DNA of 64,000 bases from Actinopolymorpha cephalotaxi (GTDB taxonomy: Bacteria > Actinomycetota > Actinomycetes > Propionibacteriales > Actinopolymorphaceae), in the NCBI RefSeq assembly GCF_013408535.1, contig NZ_JACBZA010000001.1:4114850-4178849 (forward strand), read 5' to 3'. Below, piece by piece: positions 22,180-30,600 of this stretch. The stretch's first letter is position 1. Each line of letters opens with the position of its first letter. The notes below the pieces were generated by a model that was given only the letters and a program-made list of their open reading frames with translations, made no database searches and was not told the DNA's origin. The position numbers and the translations under genes are program-made.

Positions 22180-23151
22180 TCAATGAACGGTCGAGACCTG
22201 AAGCCGGCCGAGGATCTCGGGCGTGACGGGTACGCCGACGGACTGCAACGCCGTCAGCGCCGCACCGCCGAGCGGGTCGAGTGCGGCAGTCACGACGCCG
22301 ACCGTGGGCGCGGAATCAGCGGAGAGAAGCGGGCCGATCCGGTCGGCGAACTCGGGGGCGGTGGCCAGCGCGCCCGCCAACGCCACCGGCACGGCGACGT
22401 CGCTGACCAACGGAGCCAGCAGCCGGACGCCGGCCGCGGTCTTCTCGGCCAGCCGGGTCACCGCCGCGTCGGCGAGCGGGGAGGTGCCCGCGGCAGCGGT
22501 GACCGCGGGCGCCAGTCCGCCGTAGCGGCGCTTCACGTCGTTGTGGTCCAGGCCGCCGAGCCCGAGAACGATCCGCCGGAGGTCCGCGACGTCGCGGGCG
22601 CCCCACCAGGCCAGCACCGTCCCGACGAATGTCAGATCGGCGTCGGCGTACTCGCCGAGCAGGATGCGGTGCATCACGTCGAAGACGAGGTGCCGCGCAC
22701 CACCGGCGTAGTGCTGGAACCGGCCGCTCGCGAGCACCGTGCCGTCGGCGGTGATCGCCGCGACCATCGAACCGGTGCCGCCGACGACGATGACTCCCGG
22801 CGCTCCGGCGAGCGCGCCGCGATGCGCGATGACCGCGTCGTTGACCACGTGCCGCGGGCAGGTCAGCGCGGATCCGTCGAAGAACGCGCCGATCCAGTCC
22901 GCTTCACCGTCGATCGGGTACCCCGCCACGCCTGCCGCCATCGCGACCGCGTCCTCGACCGCGAGCCCGCCCTCGGTCACCGCCGCGGCGATCGTGGAAC
23001 AGACGTTCTCGGCGGCGGCGTGATTGTGAGAGGGCGACCCGCCTGCCCCGACAGCCCGGGCCAGCAACCAACCCTCGAGACCGAAACAACCAACCCTGGT
23101 TTGCGTTCCACCGGCGTCGACCGCGACGACGTACGGCATGGAAGTCGGCAT
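22180..23151 (-). CDS. BadF/BadG-type ATPase, N-acetylglucosamine kinase-like
   Basis: 323-aa protein of the ASKHA (actin-like) ATPase fold. The phosphate-1 loop is VAVDAGGTQTRVG (about 9-21), and VIVVGGTGSMV (about 121) is the second phosphate motif. The BadF/BadG/BcrA/BcrD family includes N-acetylglucosamine kinases in actinobacteria, which phosphorylate amino sugars from cell-wall or chitin turnover. The ATG at 23151 lies 7 bases after TAGCCT, so a leaderless message is likely and this start is preferred to the ATG at 23139. A DUF1330 gene precedes it by 18 bp on the same strand. Confidence 0.85.
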   Translation of the reverse strand: MPTSMPYVVAVDAGGTQTRVGCFGLEGWLLARAVGAGGSPSHNHAAAENVCSTIAAAVTEGGLAVEDAVAMAAGVAGYPIDGEADWIGAFFDGSALTCPRHVVNDAVIAHRGALAGAPGVIVVGGTGSMVAAITADGTVLASGRFQHYAGGARHLVFDVMHRILLGEYADADLTFVGTVLAWWGARDVADLRRIVLGLGGLDHNDVKRRYGGLAPAVTAAAGTSPLADAAVTRLAEKTAAGVRLLAPLVSDVAVPVALAGALATAPEFADRIGPLLSADSAPTVGVVTAALDPLGGAALTALQSVGVPVTPEILGRLQVSTVH

Positions 23152-23169
23152 GGCGTGCAGGCTAGTCGA

Positions 23170-23469
23170 TCACACGCCCTCCACGCCCTCCACGAACAGC
23201 AACCGGCGGTCCAGTGCGGTCCGGCGGATCGCCAGCGCCTCGGCATAGTCGTCGGAGTCGTACCACTCCCGTGCCCGCGCCATCGAGGCGAACTCGACCA
23301 CGACCACCCGCGCCGACTCCGGCCACTTTCCTTCGGGTACGAACGGCTCGGCGCCCCGCACGACGTAGCGGCCACCGTGGCGGGCGATGGACTCGGCCGC
23401 GAGCGTGCGATAGCGGTCGGCGGCGGCCCGGTCGACGATGTCGACCTCGGAGATCACGTAAGCAGGCAT
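23170..23469 (-). CDS. DUF1330 family protein
   Basis: 99-aa dimeric alpha/beta-barrel-type protein. It starts MPAYVISEVDI and contains ADRYRTLAAESIARHGGRYVVRG and ARVVVVEFASMARAREWYDSDDYAEAL, which match the DUF1330/YciI-like fold over its full length. No enzymatic role is established. The C-terminus FVEGVEGV is encoded by two copies of gtggagggc directly before the stop. It is 18 bp upstream of the N-acetylglucosamine kinase-like gene. Confidence 0.88.
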   Translation of the reverse strand: MPAYVISEVDIVDRAAADRYRTLAAESIARHGGRYVVRGAEPFVPEGKWPESARVVVVEFASMARAREWYDSDDYAEALAIRRTALDRRLLFVEGVEGV

Positions 23470-23552
23470 GCCACCAGCTTCGCACGATGGTCAGACATCA
23501 ACGGGCATTGGTGTTTGGGCATCGGCGACCCGGTCGAGCCCGACCACCCCCA

Positions 23553-23576
23553 AACGCTCAAACGCTCAAACGCTCA
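23553..23576. repeat. 8-bp repeat, 3 perfect units, from a stop codon
   Basis: aacgctca occurs three times in tandem (23553-23560, 23561-23568, 23569-23576). On the minus strand this is TGAGCGTT three times, and the first TGA is the stop codon of the YceI gene. The TGAs fall in all three reading frames. Confidence 0.85.
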
Positions 23577-24146
23577 GACGCCCGCGAGCTCGGGCTGGAG
23601 TACCGCCTCGACGTCCACGGTGACCTCCACCACGTCGCTCACCACCACACCGCCCCGGTCCACCGAGTCGTTCCAGCTGACTCCGAAGTCGTGCCGGTTG
23701 ATGCTCGTACGCCCGACGAACCCGGCCCGGCGGCGCGGGCCGAGGTCACGTCCGTCCTCCCACCACGGTGTGTCCCACTGACCGAGGTAGGTGACGTGCA
23801 ACGTGACCGGTCTGGTGACGCCGCGGATCGTGAGGTCGCCGGTCACCTCGAACGCCGAGGCGCCGATCCGCTCCACCTTCCCTCCGACGAACGTCCAGGT
23901 CGGGTGGTTCTCGACGTCGAAGAAGTCCGCGCTGCGCAGGTGCGCGTCCCTCGCCGGCTCACCGGTGTAGACCTTGGTGGCGTCGATCATCGCCTCGATC
24001 CGGGTACGGTCGAGGTGGTCCGGGTCGACCACGACCGACCCGTGCACGTCCTTGAACTGCCCCCGCACGTAGGCGACCATCATGTGCCTCGCGGTGAACT
24101 CCGCGCCGGTGTGGCCCGGCTCGAACACCCAGTGGTTTGCCCCCAT
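23574..24146 (-). CDS. YceI family protein
   Basis: 190-aa YceI-like lipocalin-fold protein that in other bacteria binds long isoprenoid lipids. Diagnostic segments are FEPGHTGAEFTARHMMV, FKDVHGSVVVDP, HLRSADFFDVENHPTWTF, GDLTIRGVTRPVTL and RTSINRHDFGVSW. There is no signal peptide, so it is probably cytoplasmic. ATG at 24146 is preceded by GAGGGGGAG. The stop codon starts a perfect 8-bp tandem repeat. Confidence 0.92.
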   Translation of the reverse strand: MGANHWVFEPGHTGAEFTARHMMVAYVRGQFKDVHGSVVVDPDHLDRTRIEAMIDATKVYTGEPARDAHLRSADFFDVENHPTWTFVGGKVERIGASAFEVTGDLTIRGVTRPVTLHVTYLGQWDTPWWEDGRDLGPRRRAGFVGRTSINRHDFGVSWNDSVDRGGVVVSDVVEVTVDVEAVLQPELAGV

Positions 24147-24275
24147 GACTCCCCCTCGACGCGATGTCGTCAGCGGTCGTACGTCATCCGGCGCGGACCC
24201 GACATCCGGAGCGAATCACCCGATCGGCGGTGCGGGCAGCGTCCGGCCGTCCTTCAATCGTGTCACGCCGGTGAG

Positions 24276-24704
24276 TCAGCCGGCCGAGGCCGCGACAGGC
24301 GAGGCCGTGAGAGGCGAGGCTGCGACGGGCGAGGCCGCGACGGGCGAGGGCTCGCTCGGCTCGGCGGCGGCGATCACGCCGTCCAGGACGCGCAGCGACG
24401 CGGCCATCTCCTCGATCCGGCGCAGGATGCGGGTGCGCTCGACCTGCAGGTCGCCGACCAGGCCGGCGGAGGGGATCACGCGTTCGCCGTCGGAGCGGAT
24501 GCACGGCAACAGCTCGACGATCTTCGAGCTGCACAGGCCCGCGGAGTACAGCAACTGGATCTGGCCGACCCGGGCGACCGCCGACTCGTCGTACTCCCGA
24601 TAGCCGTTCGGGCAGCGCCGCGACGCCAGCAGGCCCTGTTCCTCGTAGTAGCGCAGGGCGCGCACGCTGACCCCGCTCCGCCTGGACAGTTCTCCGATGC
24701 GCAT
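24276..24704 (-). CDS. MerR family transcriptional regulator
   Basis: 142-aa MerR regulator. The winged helix is MRIGELSRRSGVSVRALRYYEEQGLL, followed by CPNGYREY and a dimerisation helix (about 75-120). A cysteine pair (GLCSSKIVELLPC) could sense metal or redox state but is not a known metal motif. The tail repeats PVAAS four times imperfectly, encoded by slippage-prone DNA. ATG at 24704 lies 7 bases after TACCCT, so it is likely leaderless. It is divergent from a deaminase/F420 oxidoreductase pair whose promoter has the long spacer typical of MerR targets. Confidence 0.9.
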   Translation of the reverse strand: MRIGELSRRSGVSVRALRYYEEQGLLASRRCPNGYREYDESAVARVGQIQLLYSAGLCSSKIVELLPCIRSDGERVIPSAGLVGDLQVERTRILRRIEEMAASLRVLDGVIAAAEPSEPSPVAASPVAASPLTASPVAASAG

Positions 24705-24732
24705 GCGGGACAGGGTAGCCCCGATAACGGGC

Positions 24733-24764
24733 TTGACCCTCTCACCGACGTCACGGTTTAGCGT
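24733..24764 (+). promoter_or_regulatory. MerR-type long-spacer promoter
   Basis: TTGACC (24733-24738) and TAGCGT (24759-24764) are separated by 20 bp instead of 17-18. ACCG/CGGT half-sites flank the palindrome-containing centre (accgacgtcacggt). MerR regulators typically activate such promoters by twisting the spacer. The deaminase ATG follows 7 bases after the -10. Confidence 0.55.
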
Positions 24765-24771
24765 CTGGCCC

Positions 24772-25320
24772 ATGACGACGACACCGGCGTTCCCTGACCT
24801 TCCCCCCGGCCAACCTCAAGGCCAACCCCAGCACGGGTCCGACGACGACCTGCTTCCCTATCTGCGCCAGGCCCTGTCCCTGGCCACGGCGAACGCGGAC
24901 GCGGGTCAGCTGCCGTTCGCCGCCGTCGTGGTCCGCGACGGGAAGGTGCTCGGCACCGGCGTCAACACCGCCGTCCGCGACTCCGACCCGATCGCCCACG
25001 CCGAGGTCGAGGCGGTACGCGACGCCGGCCGGAAGCTCGGCGACGGTGACCTCACCGGGGCGGTCGTGGTGTCCAGCTGCGAGCCTTGCGCGATGTGCCA
25101 CACCGCGGCGCTGGTGGCCGGCGCGACCAGGATCGTGTACGCCGCACCGAAAGAGTACGTCCCGGACTTCGGGGGTACGCCGCGACCGGACCTCACCCGG
25201 CTGCAGGGGATCCTGCGGGAGGCCGCACCGGAGACCGTCGAGCACCAGCCCGTCGACGGTGCGCGGGAACCCTTCGACCGGTACCTGGCAGTGCTCGCGG
25301 CAAGGAGTGAGGGCCGGTGA
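24772..25320 (+). CDS. Cytidine/guanine-type nucleoside deaminase family protein
   Basis: 182-aa zinc deaminase of the CMP/dCMP-guanine deaminase superfamily. Zinc and catalytic motifs are HAEVEAV (about 72-78) and SCEPCAMCH (about 102-110). A Pro/Gln-rich N-terminus of about 25 residues precedes the domain. The substrate could be guanine, a nucleoside or a related heterocycle. It is transcribed divergently from merR and its TGA overlaps the next start as GTGA, so it forms a coupled pair with the F420-type oxidoreductase. Confidence 0.87.
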   Translation: MTTTPAFPDLPPGQPQGQPQHGSDDDLLPYLRQALSLATANADAGQLPFAAVVVRDGKVLGTGVNTAVRDSDPIAHAEVEAVRDAGRKLGDGDLTGAVVVSSCEPCAMCHTAALVAGATRIVYAAPKEYVPDFGGTPRPDLTRLQGILREAAPETVEHQPVDGAREPFDRYLAVLAARSEGR

Positions 25321-26252
25321 AACTCGGCGTCAACATCATCAACTTCGGGGACGGCACCAACCCGGACGCGCTGCTCGGCTGGGCGAGGTTCGCCGAGGGT
25401 GCGGGCTTCTCGCTGGGGATGATCTCCGACCACGCGGCGGTCACCCAGGACGTCGCCGACCTGTATCCCGAGCCGTTCTACGAGCCGTTCACCGCGATGG
25501 CCTGGCTGGCCGGGGCCACCGAGCAGCTCGAACTCGGCACCTCCGTGGCGGTCGCGCCCTACCGCAACCCGCTGTTGACAGCACGGATGACGACCGCCAT
25601 CGACCAGTTCAGCAACGGGCGGGTCATCCTCGGGGTCGGTGTCGGCTGGTCGGAGCCGGAGTTCGCCGCCCTGAACGCCCCGCCGTTCAAGCGCCGCGGT
25701 GACGTCACCGACGAGTACCTCGCCGCTGTCAAGGCGCTCTGGACATCCGAACGCGCGACGTACGAAGGCGAGTTCGTGTCGTTCCGCGACGTGTACAGCG
25801 GCCCGCCGCCGGTACGCCGTCCGCACCCGCCGATCTGGGTGGGCGGTGCCAGCCGGGCGGGCCTGCGGCGGGCGGTGACCTACGGCGACGCGTGGCACCC
25901 GATCAACCCGCGTCCCGGCTGGCTGCGTACGACCGGAATGCCCGGCCTGCGGGAGGAGGCCGACGCCGCCGGCCGCGACGTGCCGATGCTGTCGGTGCGG
26001 ATCCGGGCCAACCCGAGTGACACCCGGCGCGACGACGCCGACCGGCTGACCGGCGAGGGCACCATGGCGCAGATCCTGGCCGACGTGACCGACCTCGTCG
26101 ACCTCGGCGCGGAGTACGTCACGCTGGACACCGTTCTGGAAAGCCCTTCGCTGCGGCGTCCGCTCGAGGAGGACTGGCGGCTGCTGGAGAAGGTCGCGAA
26201 CGCGCTCTTCGACGCCGGAATCGCCACCCCCGCAGGAAAGCGAGCGACCTGA
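25317..26252 (+). CDS. Luciferase-like F420-dependent oxidoreductase
   Basis: 311-aa LLM-class flavin/F420-dependent oxidoreductase with a TIM barrel. Recognisable segments are the N-terminal strand KLGVNIINFGD, LELGTSVAVAPYRNPLLTARM (about 80), GRVILGVGVGW and PPIWVGGASRAGLRRAV. GTG at 25317 overlaps the deaminase stop by 4 bp. The stop codon region is partly duplicated: acctgaac recurs 14 bp later. Regulation by the divergent MerR is inferred. The pair may degrade or modify a heterocyclic compound. Confidence 0.88.
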   Translation: MKLGVNIINFGDGTNPDALLGWARFAEGAGFSLGMISDHAAVTQDVADLYPEPFYEPFTAMAWLAGATEQLELGTSVAVAPYRNPLLTARMTTAIDQFSNGRVILGVGVGWSEPEFAALNAPPFKRRGDVTDEYLAAVKALWTSERATYEGEFVSFRDVYSGPPPVRRPHPPIWVGGASRAGLRRAVTYGDAWHPINPRPGWLRTTGMPGLREEADAAGRDVPMLSVRIRANPSDTRRDDADRLTGEGTMAQILADVTDLVDLGAEYVTLDTVLESPSLRRPLEEDWRLLEKVANALFDAGIATPAGKRAT

Positions 26253-26288
26253 ACCACGGAACCTGAACGGGGCAGGCGAGCCGGCAGG

Positions 26289-27698
26289 TCACATCGACTC
26301 CAGCTCCCTGCCCTTGGTCTCGCGTACGGCACGCGCGACGAACAGGAACGACAGAATCGCGAACAACGTGTAGAGCCCGTACGCGAATCCCAGCCCGATC
26401 TGCTGCAGCACCGGGAAGGTCGTCGACACCGCGAAGTTCGCCAGCCACTGCGCGGCGGCCGCGACGGCCAGCGCCTGCGCACGGATGCGGTTGTTGAACA
26501 TTTCCCCCAGCAGCACCCACACCACCGGCCCCCAGCTCAGGCCGAAGAACACGACGTAGATGTTCGCCGCGACCAGTGCCAGCGGCGACATCACGCCTTC
26601 CAGCACAGGCTTGCCGTGCACGACGGGCGCGGTCCCGAACGCGAACGCCAACGTACCAAGGGTGATGATCATCCCCGCCGAGCCGATCAGCAGCAGCGGT
26701 TTGCGGCCGATCCGGTCGATGGTGGCGATCGCGATCAGGGTGGTGACGATGTTCGTCACCGAGGTGATGACCGTGATGACCAGCGAGTCCTGCTCGCTGA
26801 AGCCGACCGCCTGCCACAGCACCGAGGAGTAGTAGAAGATCACGTTGATGCCGACGAACTGCTGGAACACCGACAGCAGGATCCCCACCCACACGATCGG
26901 CAGCAGGCCGAGCCGCGGGCCGCGCAGGTCGCCCAGCCGGGACCGCCGGTCCGTGCCGAGGGTGCGCTGGATGTCCACGATCTTCGCGTCGACGTCGCCG
27001 CCGACGTACTGCACCAGGACCTCCCGCGCCTCGGTCAGCCGTTTGCGGGCGACGAGGTAGCGCGGCGACTCCGGGATCTGCAGCGCGAGGATGCCGTACG
27101 CCAGCGCGGGGATCATCAGGGACAGGAACATCCAGCGCCACGCGTCCAGCCCGAACCACAGCTCGCTGGTCGCGCCGCCCGCCGCCGCGACCAGCCCGAA
27201 GTCGACCAGCAACGCCATGAAGATGCCGGTCACGATCGCCAGCTGCTGCAGGGAGCCGAGCCGGCCGCGGATCCGGGCGGGTGAGATCTCCGCGATGTAC
27301 GCCGGTGCGATCACCGAGGCCGCGCCCACACCCATGCCGCCGACGAACCGCCAGACCGCGAGATCCCAGATCGAGAACGAGAACCCGGACCCCACGGCGC
27401 TCACCAGGAACAGCACGGCCGCGATCACCATCACCCGGATCCGGCCCATCCGGCCGGCCAGCGGCCCGGCGAACCACGCACCGAGCGCCGAGCCGAGCAG
27501 CGCGGCGGCCACCGCGAACCCCAGCACACCGGGTGAGGCGTGGAAGGTGTCCCGGACCGCGGCGACCGCGCCGTTGATGACCGCGGTGTCGTAGCCGAAG
27601 AGGAACCCACCGAGGGCGGCGACCATGGCCACCAGCACGGTGTGGCCGGTGCCGCCCGCGCTCGAGGCGCCCGAAACGTCGGGATCTGCTCGGCTCAT
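26289..27698 (-). CDS. Sugar porter family MFS transporter
   Basis: 469-aa sugar/H+ symporter with 12 membrane segments. Family signatures are GGFLFGYDTAVINGA (TM1), GRMGRIRVM, the R-G-R-L motif after TM4 (ARIRGRLGSLQQ), PESPRYL after TM6, QQFVGINVIFYYS (TM7) and the C-terminal PETKG variant RETKGRE. It resembles glucose or inositol transporters; the sugar cannot be fixed. ATG at 27698 is preceded by GAGGAGACCGGG. It lies apart from the glycosidase genes and next to a repeat-rich membrane protein. Confidence 0.92.
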   Translation of the reverse strand: MSRADPDVSGASSAGGTGHTVLVAMVAALGGFLFGYDTAVINGAVAAVRDTFHASPGVLGFAVAAALLGSALGAWFAGPLAGRMGRIRVMVIAAVLFLVSAVGSGFSFSIWDLAVWRFVGGMGVGAASVIAPAYIAEISPARIRGRLGSLQQLAIVTGIFMALLVDFGLVAAAGGATSELWFGLDAWRWMFLSLMIPALAYGILALQIPESPRYLVARKRLTEAREVLVQYVGGDVDAKIVDIQRTLGTDRRSRLGDLRGPRLGLLPIVWVGILLSVFQQFVGINVIFYYSSVLWQAVGFSEQDSLVITVITSVTNIVTTLIAIATIDRIGRKPLLLIGSAGMIITLGTLAFAFGTAPVVHGKPVLEGVMSPLALVAANIYVVFFGLSWGPVVWVLLGEMFNNRIRAQALAVAAAAQWLANFAVSTTFPVLQQIGLGFAYGLYTLFAILSFLFVARAVRETKGRELESM

Positions 27699-27860
27699 CC
27701 CGGTCTCCTCACCCGGCGGGGTGGCGAGCCGGGCCGGATCACCTCAGCTCACGACTCACCGTAACCGAGCGATCCGGCTGCGTCCTCGCGCCGCGACGAA
27801 GCGGCGCGAGGACGCGGGTGGCCGGCGAAGAGCCTGAAGCCGTCGCCGGCCGGTGAAACC

Positions 27861-28793
27861 TCAGGCGGGCTGGTCGGGGTGCGGTGCCCGGCGCTCCCGG
27901 CGGCCGTCGGAGTCGACGTCGCCTGCCTCGCCGTACGCCCGCTCGTCCGGGTTCCGGTCGTACGCCCGCTCGTCGGGGTTCTGGCCGTACGCCCGCTCGT
28001 CGGGGTTCTGGCCGTACGCCTGCTGGTCACCCGGCCGGTCGTGGGCCTGCTCCTCGCCGTACTGGGCGGTGGGGCGCTCGGCGGCCGGCTGGTCGTGACC
28101 ACCCTGCTCGTACGCACCCTGGTCGTACCCGGCCAGGTCGCCACCCGGCTGGTCGTACCCAGCCTGCTCGTGACCCGCCTGGTCATGACCTGAGCCGGCG
28201 TGGCCCGGTTGCGCGTAGTCGCTTCCGCGCATGTGCTCCACGGAACCGCGCGGACCCCGGTGACGCTCGTCGCCGGTCACTGTCTGGTCGCCCTCGTCGA
28301 CGGGGCCGGCAGCCACGTGGTCGCCGTGCGGCTGGTGCTCACCGCCGGGGAGGGTGCCGGTCCGGTCGTCGGCGCGGTCGTCGGCGCGGTCGCCAACCCG
28401 CTCGTCGGTCCGGTCGTCAGCCCGGTCGTTCGTACGGTCCTCGTCGCGCAGGTCGGGGTCGATCTCGTCGGCCCGGCGCAGGTGTTCCTCGGCCTCGGCG
28501 CGGGTGGTGTGCGCGCGCTCCCCACGTACCCGGGCCTCCTCCTCCAGCCGCTGGGCCTCGGCCAGCTGCTGCTCCGCGGCGGTGCGGACCTCCTGCGCGC
28601 GGTCACCCAGCTGTCCGGCCTCCCGGTCGTGGACCGCGGCCTGGCGGCTGATCTCCACCGCACGGTCGCGGGCCTCCTGCGCCGCGATCCGGCGTTCCTC
28701 CTGCTTCTTTGCCCGCGCGCGCAACGCGACGGCCACGCCGACGATGATCAGCGCGACCACCACGATCACGGCGATGACGATGCCTGTGCCCAT
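27861..28793 (-). CDS. Membrane-anchored coiled-coil protein with repeats
   Basis: 310-aa protein of unknown function. One N-terminal membrane segment (about 4-24, VIAVIVVVALIIVGVAVAL) leads into a charged coiled coil (about 28-115, rich in Glu/Arg/Ala). An Asp/Arg-rich stretch, a His/Gly/Gln/Asp/Tyr-rich disordered region and three 9-residue AYGQNPDER-like repeats (about 258-285) follow. ATG at 28793 has GGAGG upstream. The coiled coil resembles general actinobacterial cell-envelope proteins, but no family can be named. The large disordered tail is probably cytoplasmic and could be a scaffold. Confidence 0.75.
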   Translation of the reverse strand: MGTGIVIAVIVVVALIIVGVAVALRARAKKQEERRIAAQEARDRAVEISRQAAVHDREAGQLGDRAQEVRTAAEQQLAEAQRLEEEARVRGERAHTTRAEAEEHLRRADEIDPDLRDEDRTNDRADDRTDERVGDRADDRADDRTGTLPGGEHQPHGDHVAAGPVDEGDQTVTGDERHRGPRGSVEHMRGSDYAQPGHAGSGHDQAGHEQAGYDQPGGDLAGYDQGAYEQGGHDQPAAERPTAQYGEEQAHDRPGDQQAYGQNPDERAYGQNPDERAYDRNPDERAYGEAGDVDSDGRRERRAPHPDQPA

Positions 28794-28969
28794 CTGAACC
28801 TCCGGTGTTCGGGCGCTCGGCCCATCTGCCCGCGCACCGTTGCCGAGTGGCCCGCAGGAGAGTGCGTCGTTCGGTCACCGGCAGGACACAGCCAGCTGCG
28901 GCCGCGCCGGTGCGGCCATCGGACGCTAGCACCGGTGAGACCGCTTCGCAGGAACGCTCGGAGCGGGCC

Positions 28970-29587
28970 CTACTCGGCGGCCCGCTTTCCCCAGCTGCCG
29001 CTGTCGTTCAGGTGCGGGTAGGGCTCCGCGGGGACCGGCAGGTCGAGGAACGCGCACAACGGCTCCCAGCCGTCGCCGACGTGGTGGACGAGCAGCCGGT
29101 CCGCCGGCACCGTCGTCCGGACCTCCTCGTTGTGGCGTTCGAACGCCGCGATCAGCCGCTCACGGTCGTGCGGCTCGCCGGCGAGGAGGCGCTGGACGAC
29201 CACCTCCTGCGCCATGGCGTTCCACTTCTCCGCGCTCGGGTCGTCCAAGCCGAGGGCGATCGGCCGGTAGACGGTGGCGTGGTAGCTGGTGAACCACCGC
29301 TCCGGGTCGCGCAGTGTGAGCAGGACCTTCGCCTCGGGATAGGCGGCGACGAGCTCGCGCCAGAACACGCTGCCCGGCCAGTCGACGGTGGCCGAGTAGC
29401 CGGCGTAGATCCGCTCCCACTCGAAGTCGGGCCCGGCCTTGACCGCCTCGCGGAAGAGGTCGGCCTGCTCGGGGTGGTCGAACACCTCGTGCATGTGGTG
29501 GCAGGGCAGCCCGAGTGTCTCCAGCGCCTGCTTCATGGAGGTGGTTCCCGTACGGGCCCAGCCGGCTCCGATCACCTGCAGCGTCAT
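28970..29587 (-). CDS. Sulfotransferase family protein
   Basis: 205-aa P-loop sulfotransferase. The PAPS-binding loop is GAGWARTGTTSMKQALE (about 7-23) and the 3'-phosphate region includes LTLRDPERWFTSYHATV (about 91-107). This compact form resembles the family often found in actinobacteria and eukaryotes with unknown acceptors. ATG at 29587 lies 11 bp after the PP2C stop, so the two are probably cotranscribed. An upstream frame to 29863 is a shadow of the phosphatase. Confidence 0.87.
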   Translation of the reverse strand: MTLQVIGAGWARTGTTSMKQALETLGLPCHHMHEVFDHPEQADLFREAVKAGPDFEWERIYAGYSATVDWPGSVFWRELVAAYPEAKVLLTLRDPERWFTSYHATVYRPIALGLDDPSAEKWNAMAQEVVVQRLLAGEPHDRERLIAAFERHNEEVRTTVPADRLLVHHVGDGWEPLCAFLDLPVPAEPYPHLNDSGSWGKRAAE

Positions 29588-29598
29588 CGAGACACCAC

Positions 29599-30441
29599 CT
29601 AGGCCGCGTGGCCGTGACCGGCCGGGTCGACGATGTTGGCGAGGTCGGTGACCGCGCCCTCCATCCGGCAGAAGTAGGGCCGCCGGTGCCAGGGCATCAG
29701 GTCGCCGTCGAGGACGTCGCCGACCACGCAGGTGACGTTGTCGCGGCCGCCGGCGATCAGCGCCGCCCGCACAAGCTTGTCGGTGGCCTCCTCCGGGGTC
29801 CCACCCATCAGAAGCGAGCGGACCTCGTCCTCGTCCACGAAGTCGCTGAGCCCGTCGCTGCACAGCAGCAGCCGGTCACCCGGCCGCAGGTCGAGCAGCA
29901 CGATGTCGGGGTCCGGGCGGTCGCCCCCGTCGACGAACCGCGTGACGGCGGAGCGGTACGGATGAGCCTTGGCCTGTGCCGGGGTGATGCGTCCCTGGTC
30001 GAGCAGCGACTGGACCAGCGTGTGGTCGACGGACACCTGCCGCAGGCGTTCGTCGCGCAGGACGTACGCCCGGGAGTCGCCGGCATGCGCCATCGCGAAA
30101 ATGTGGCCGTCGGTCAGGACGGCAGTGAGGGTGGTGGCCATTCCGGCGCGCTCCAGGTCGGCCGCGACGCCCTCGACGAGGAGCTGGTGGGCGCGGTCGA
30201 CCCACGCGCGCAGGACGTCGGGAAGGTCGTCGCCGGAAGTCGTGGATTCGCCGGACGCCGGGTCGGGCACCAGCGACAGCGCGCCGAGCAGATGCGCCGC
30301 GCTCGCCGAGGCGACCTCACCCGCGGCGTGCCCACCGACCCCGTCCGCGACCAGCAACAGGTGTGGCCCGGCGAACGCGGAGTCCTCGTTGTTGCCGCGG
30401 ACCAGACCGACGTGAGTACGCACCGAGTAGGTGAAGCGCAT
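29599..30441 (-). CDS. PP2C-family Ser/Thr protein phosphatase
   Basis: 280-aa PPM phosphatase of the PstP type. Metal-binding motifs are RGNNEDSAF (about 17-25), LVADGVGGHAAGEVAS (about 31-46), HAGDSRAYVL (about 119) and CSDGLSDFVDEDEV (about 191); GRDNVTCVV is near 233. Unlike PstP it has no membrane segment. It would reverse phosphorylation by Hanks-type kinases, such as the one at 4320-5243. ATG at 30441 is chosen because the fold starts there. A 12-bp palindrome GCCACGCGTGGC lies at 30452-30463, just upstream. Confidence 0.9.
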   Translation of the reverse strand: MRFTYSVRTHVGLVRGNNEDSAFAGPHLLLVADGVGGHAAGEVASASAAHLLGALSLVPDPASGESTTSGDDLPDVLRAWVDRAHQLLVEGVAADLERAGMATTLTAVLTDGHIFAMAHAGDSRAYVLRDERLRQVSVDHTLVQSLLDQGRITPAQAKAHPYRSAVTRFVDGGDRPDPDIVLLDLRPGDRLLLCSDGLSDFVDEDEVRSLLMGGTPEEATDKLVRAALIAGGRDNVTCVVGDVLDGDLMPWHRRPYFCRMEGAVTDLANIVDPAGHGHAA

Positions 30442-30513
30442 AGGACATCGTGCCACGCGTGGCTCGCACAGCCCACCCCCGAGGGACCACCCATCAGACG
30501 AATCAGGGCCGCA

Positions 30514-30539
30514 GGCGGATCGGCCGCGGTGGATCCGCC
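30514..30539 (-). terminator. Terminator-like hairpin after the aminotransferase
   Basis: GGCGGATC (30514-30521) and GATCCGCC (30532-30539) form an 8-bp stem with a 10-base GC-rich loop, about 50 bp past the minus-strand aminotransferase stop and beyond its 14-bp repeats. Confidence 0.5.
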
Positions 30540-30540
30540 G

Positions 30541-30600
30541 CAGCTGGTCAGGCGCAGTGGGTCAAGCACAGCTGGTCAGGAACAGCTGGTCAGGCACGGT
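30541..30600. repeat. 14-bp repeat, 4 units, from a stop codon
   Basis: TCA occurs at 30548, 30562, 30576 and 30590, exactly every 14 bp, within cagctggtcagg-like units. On the minus strand the TGA at 30592-30590 is the aminotransferase stop, and it is repeated three more times downstream. Confidence 0.85.

Noticed and set aside
20395-23781. Open frame of 1128 codons on the plus strand
   Set aside because: Spans the complements of the HNH, GlcNAc kinase-like and DUF1330 genes; no domain and biased composition.
27940-28020. Possible CRISPR-like array of 27-bp repeats
   Set aside because: The units are contiguous without spacers and multiples of three; they encode the AYGQNPDER repeats of the coiled-coil protein.
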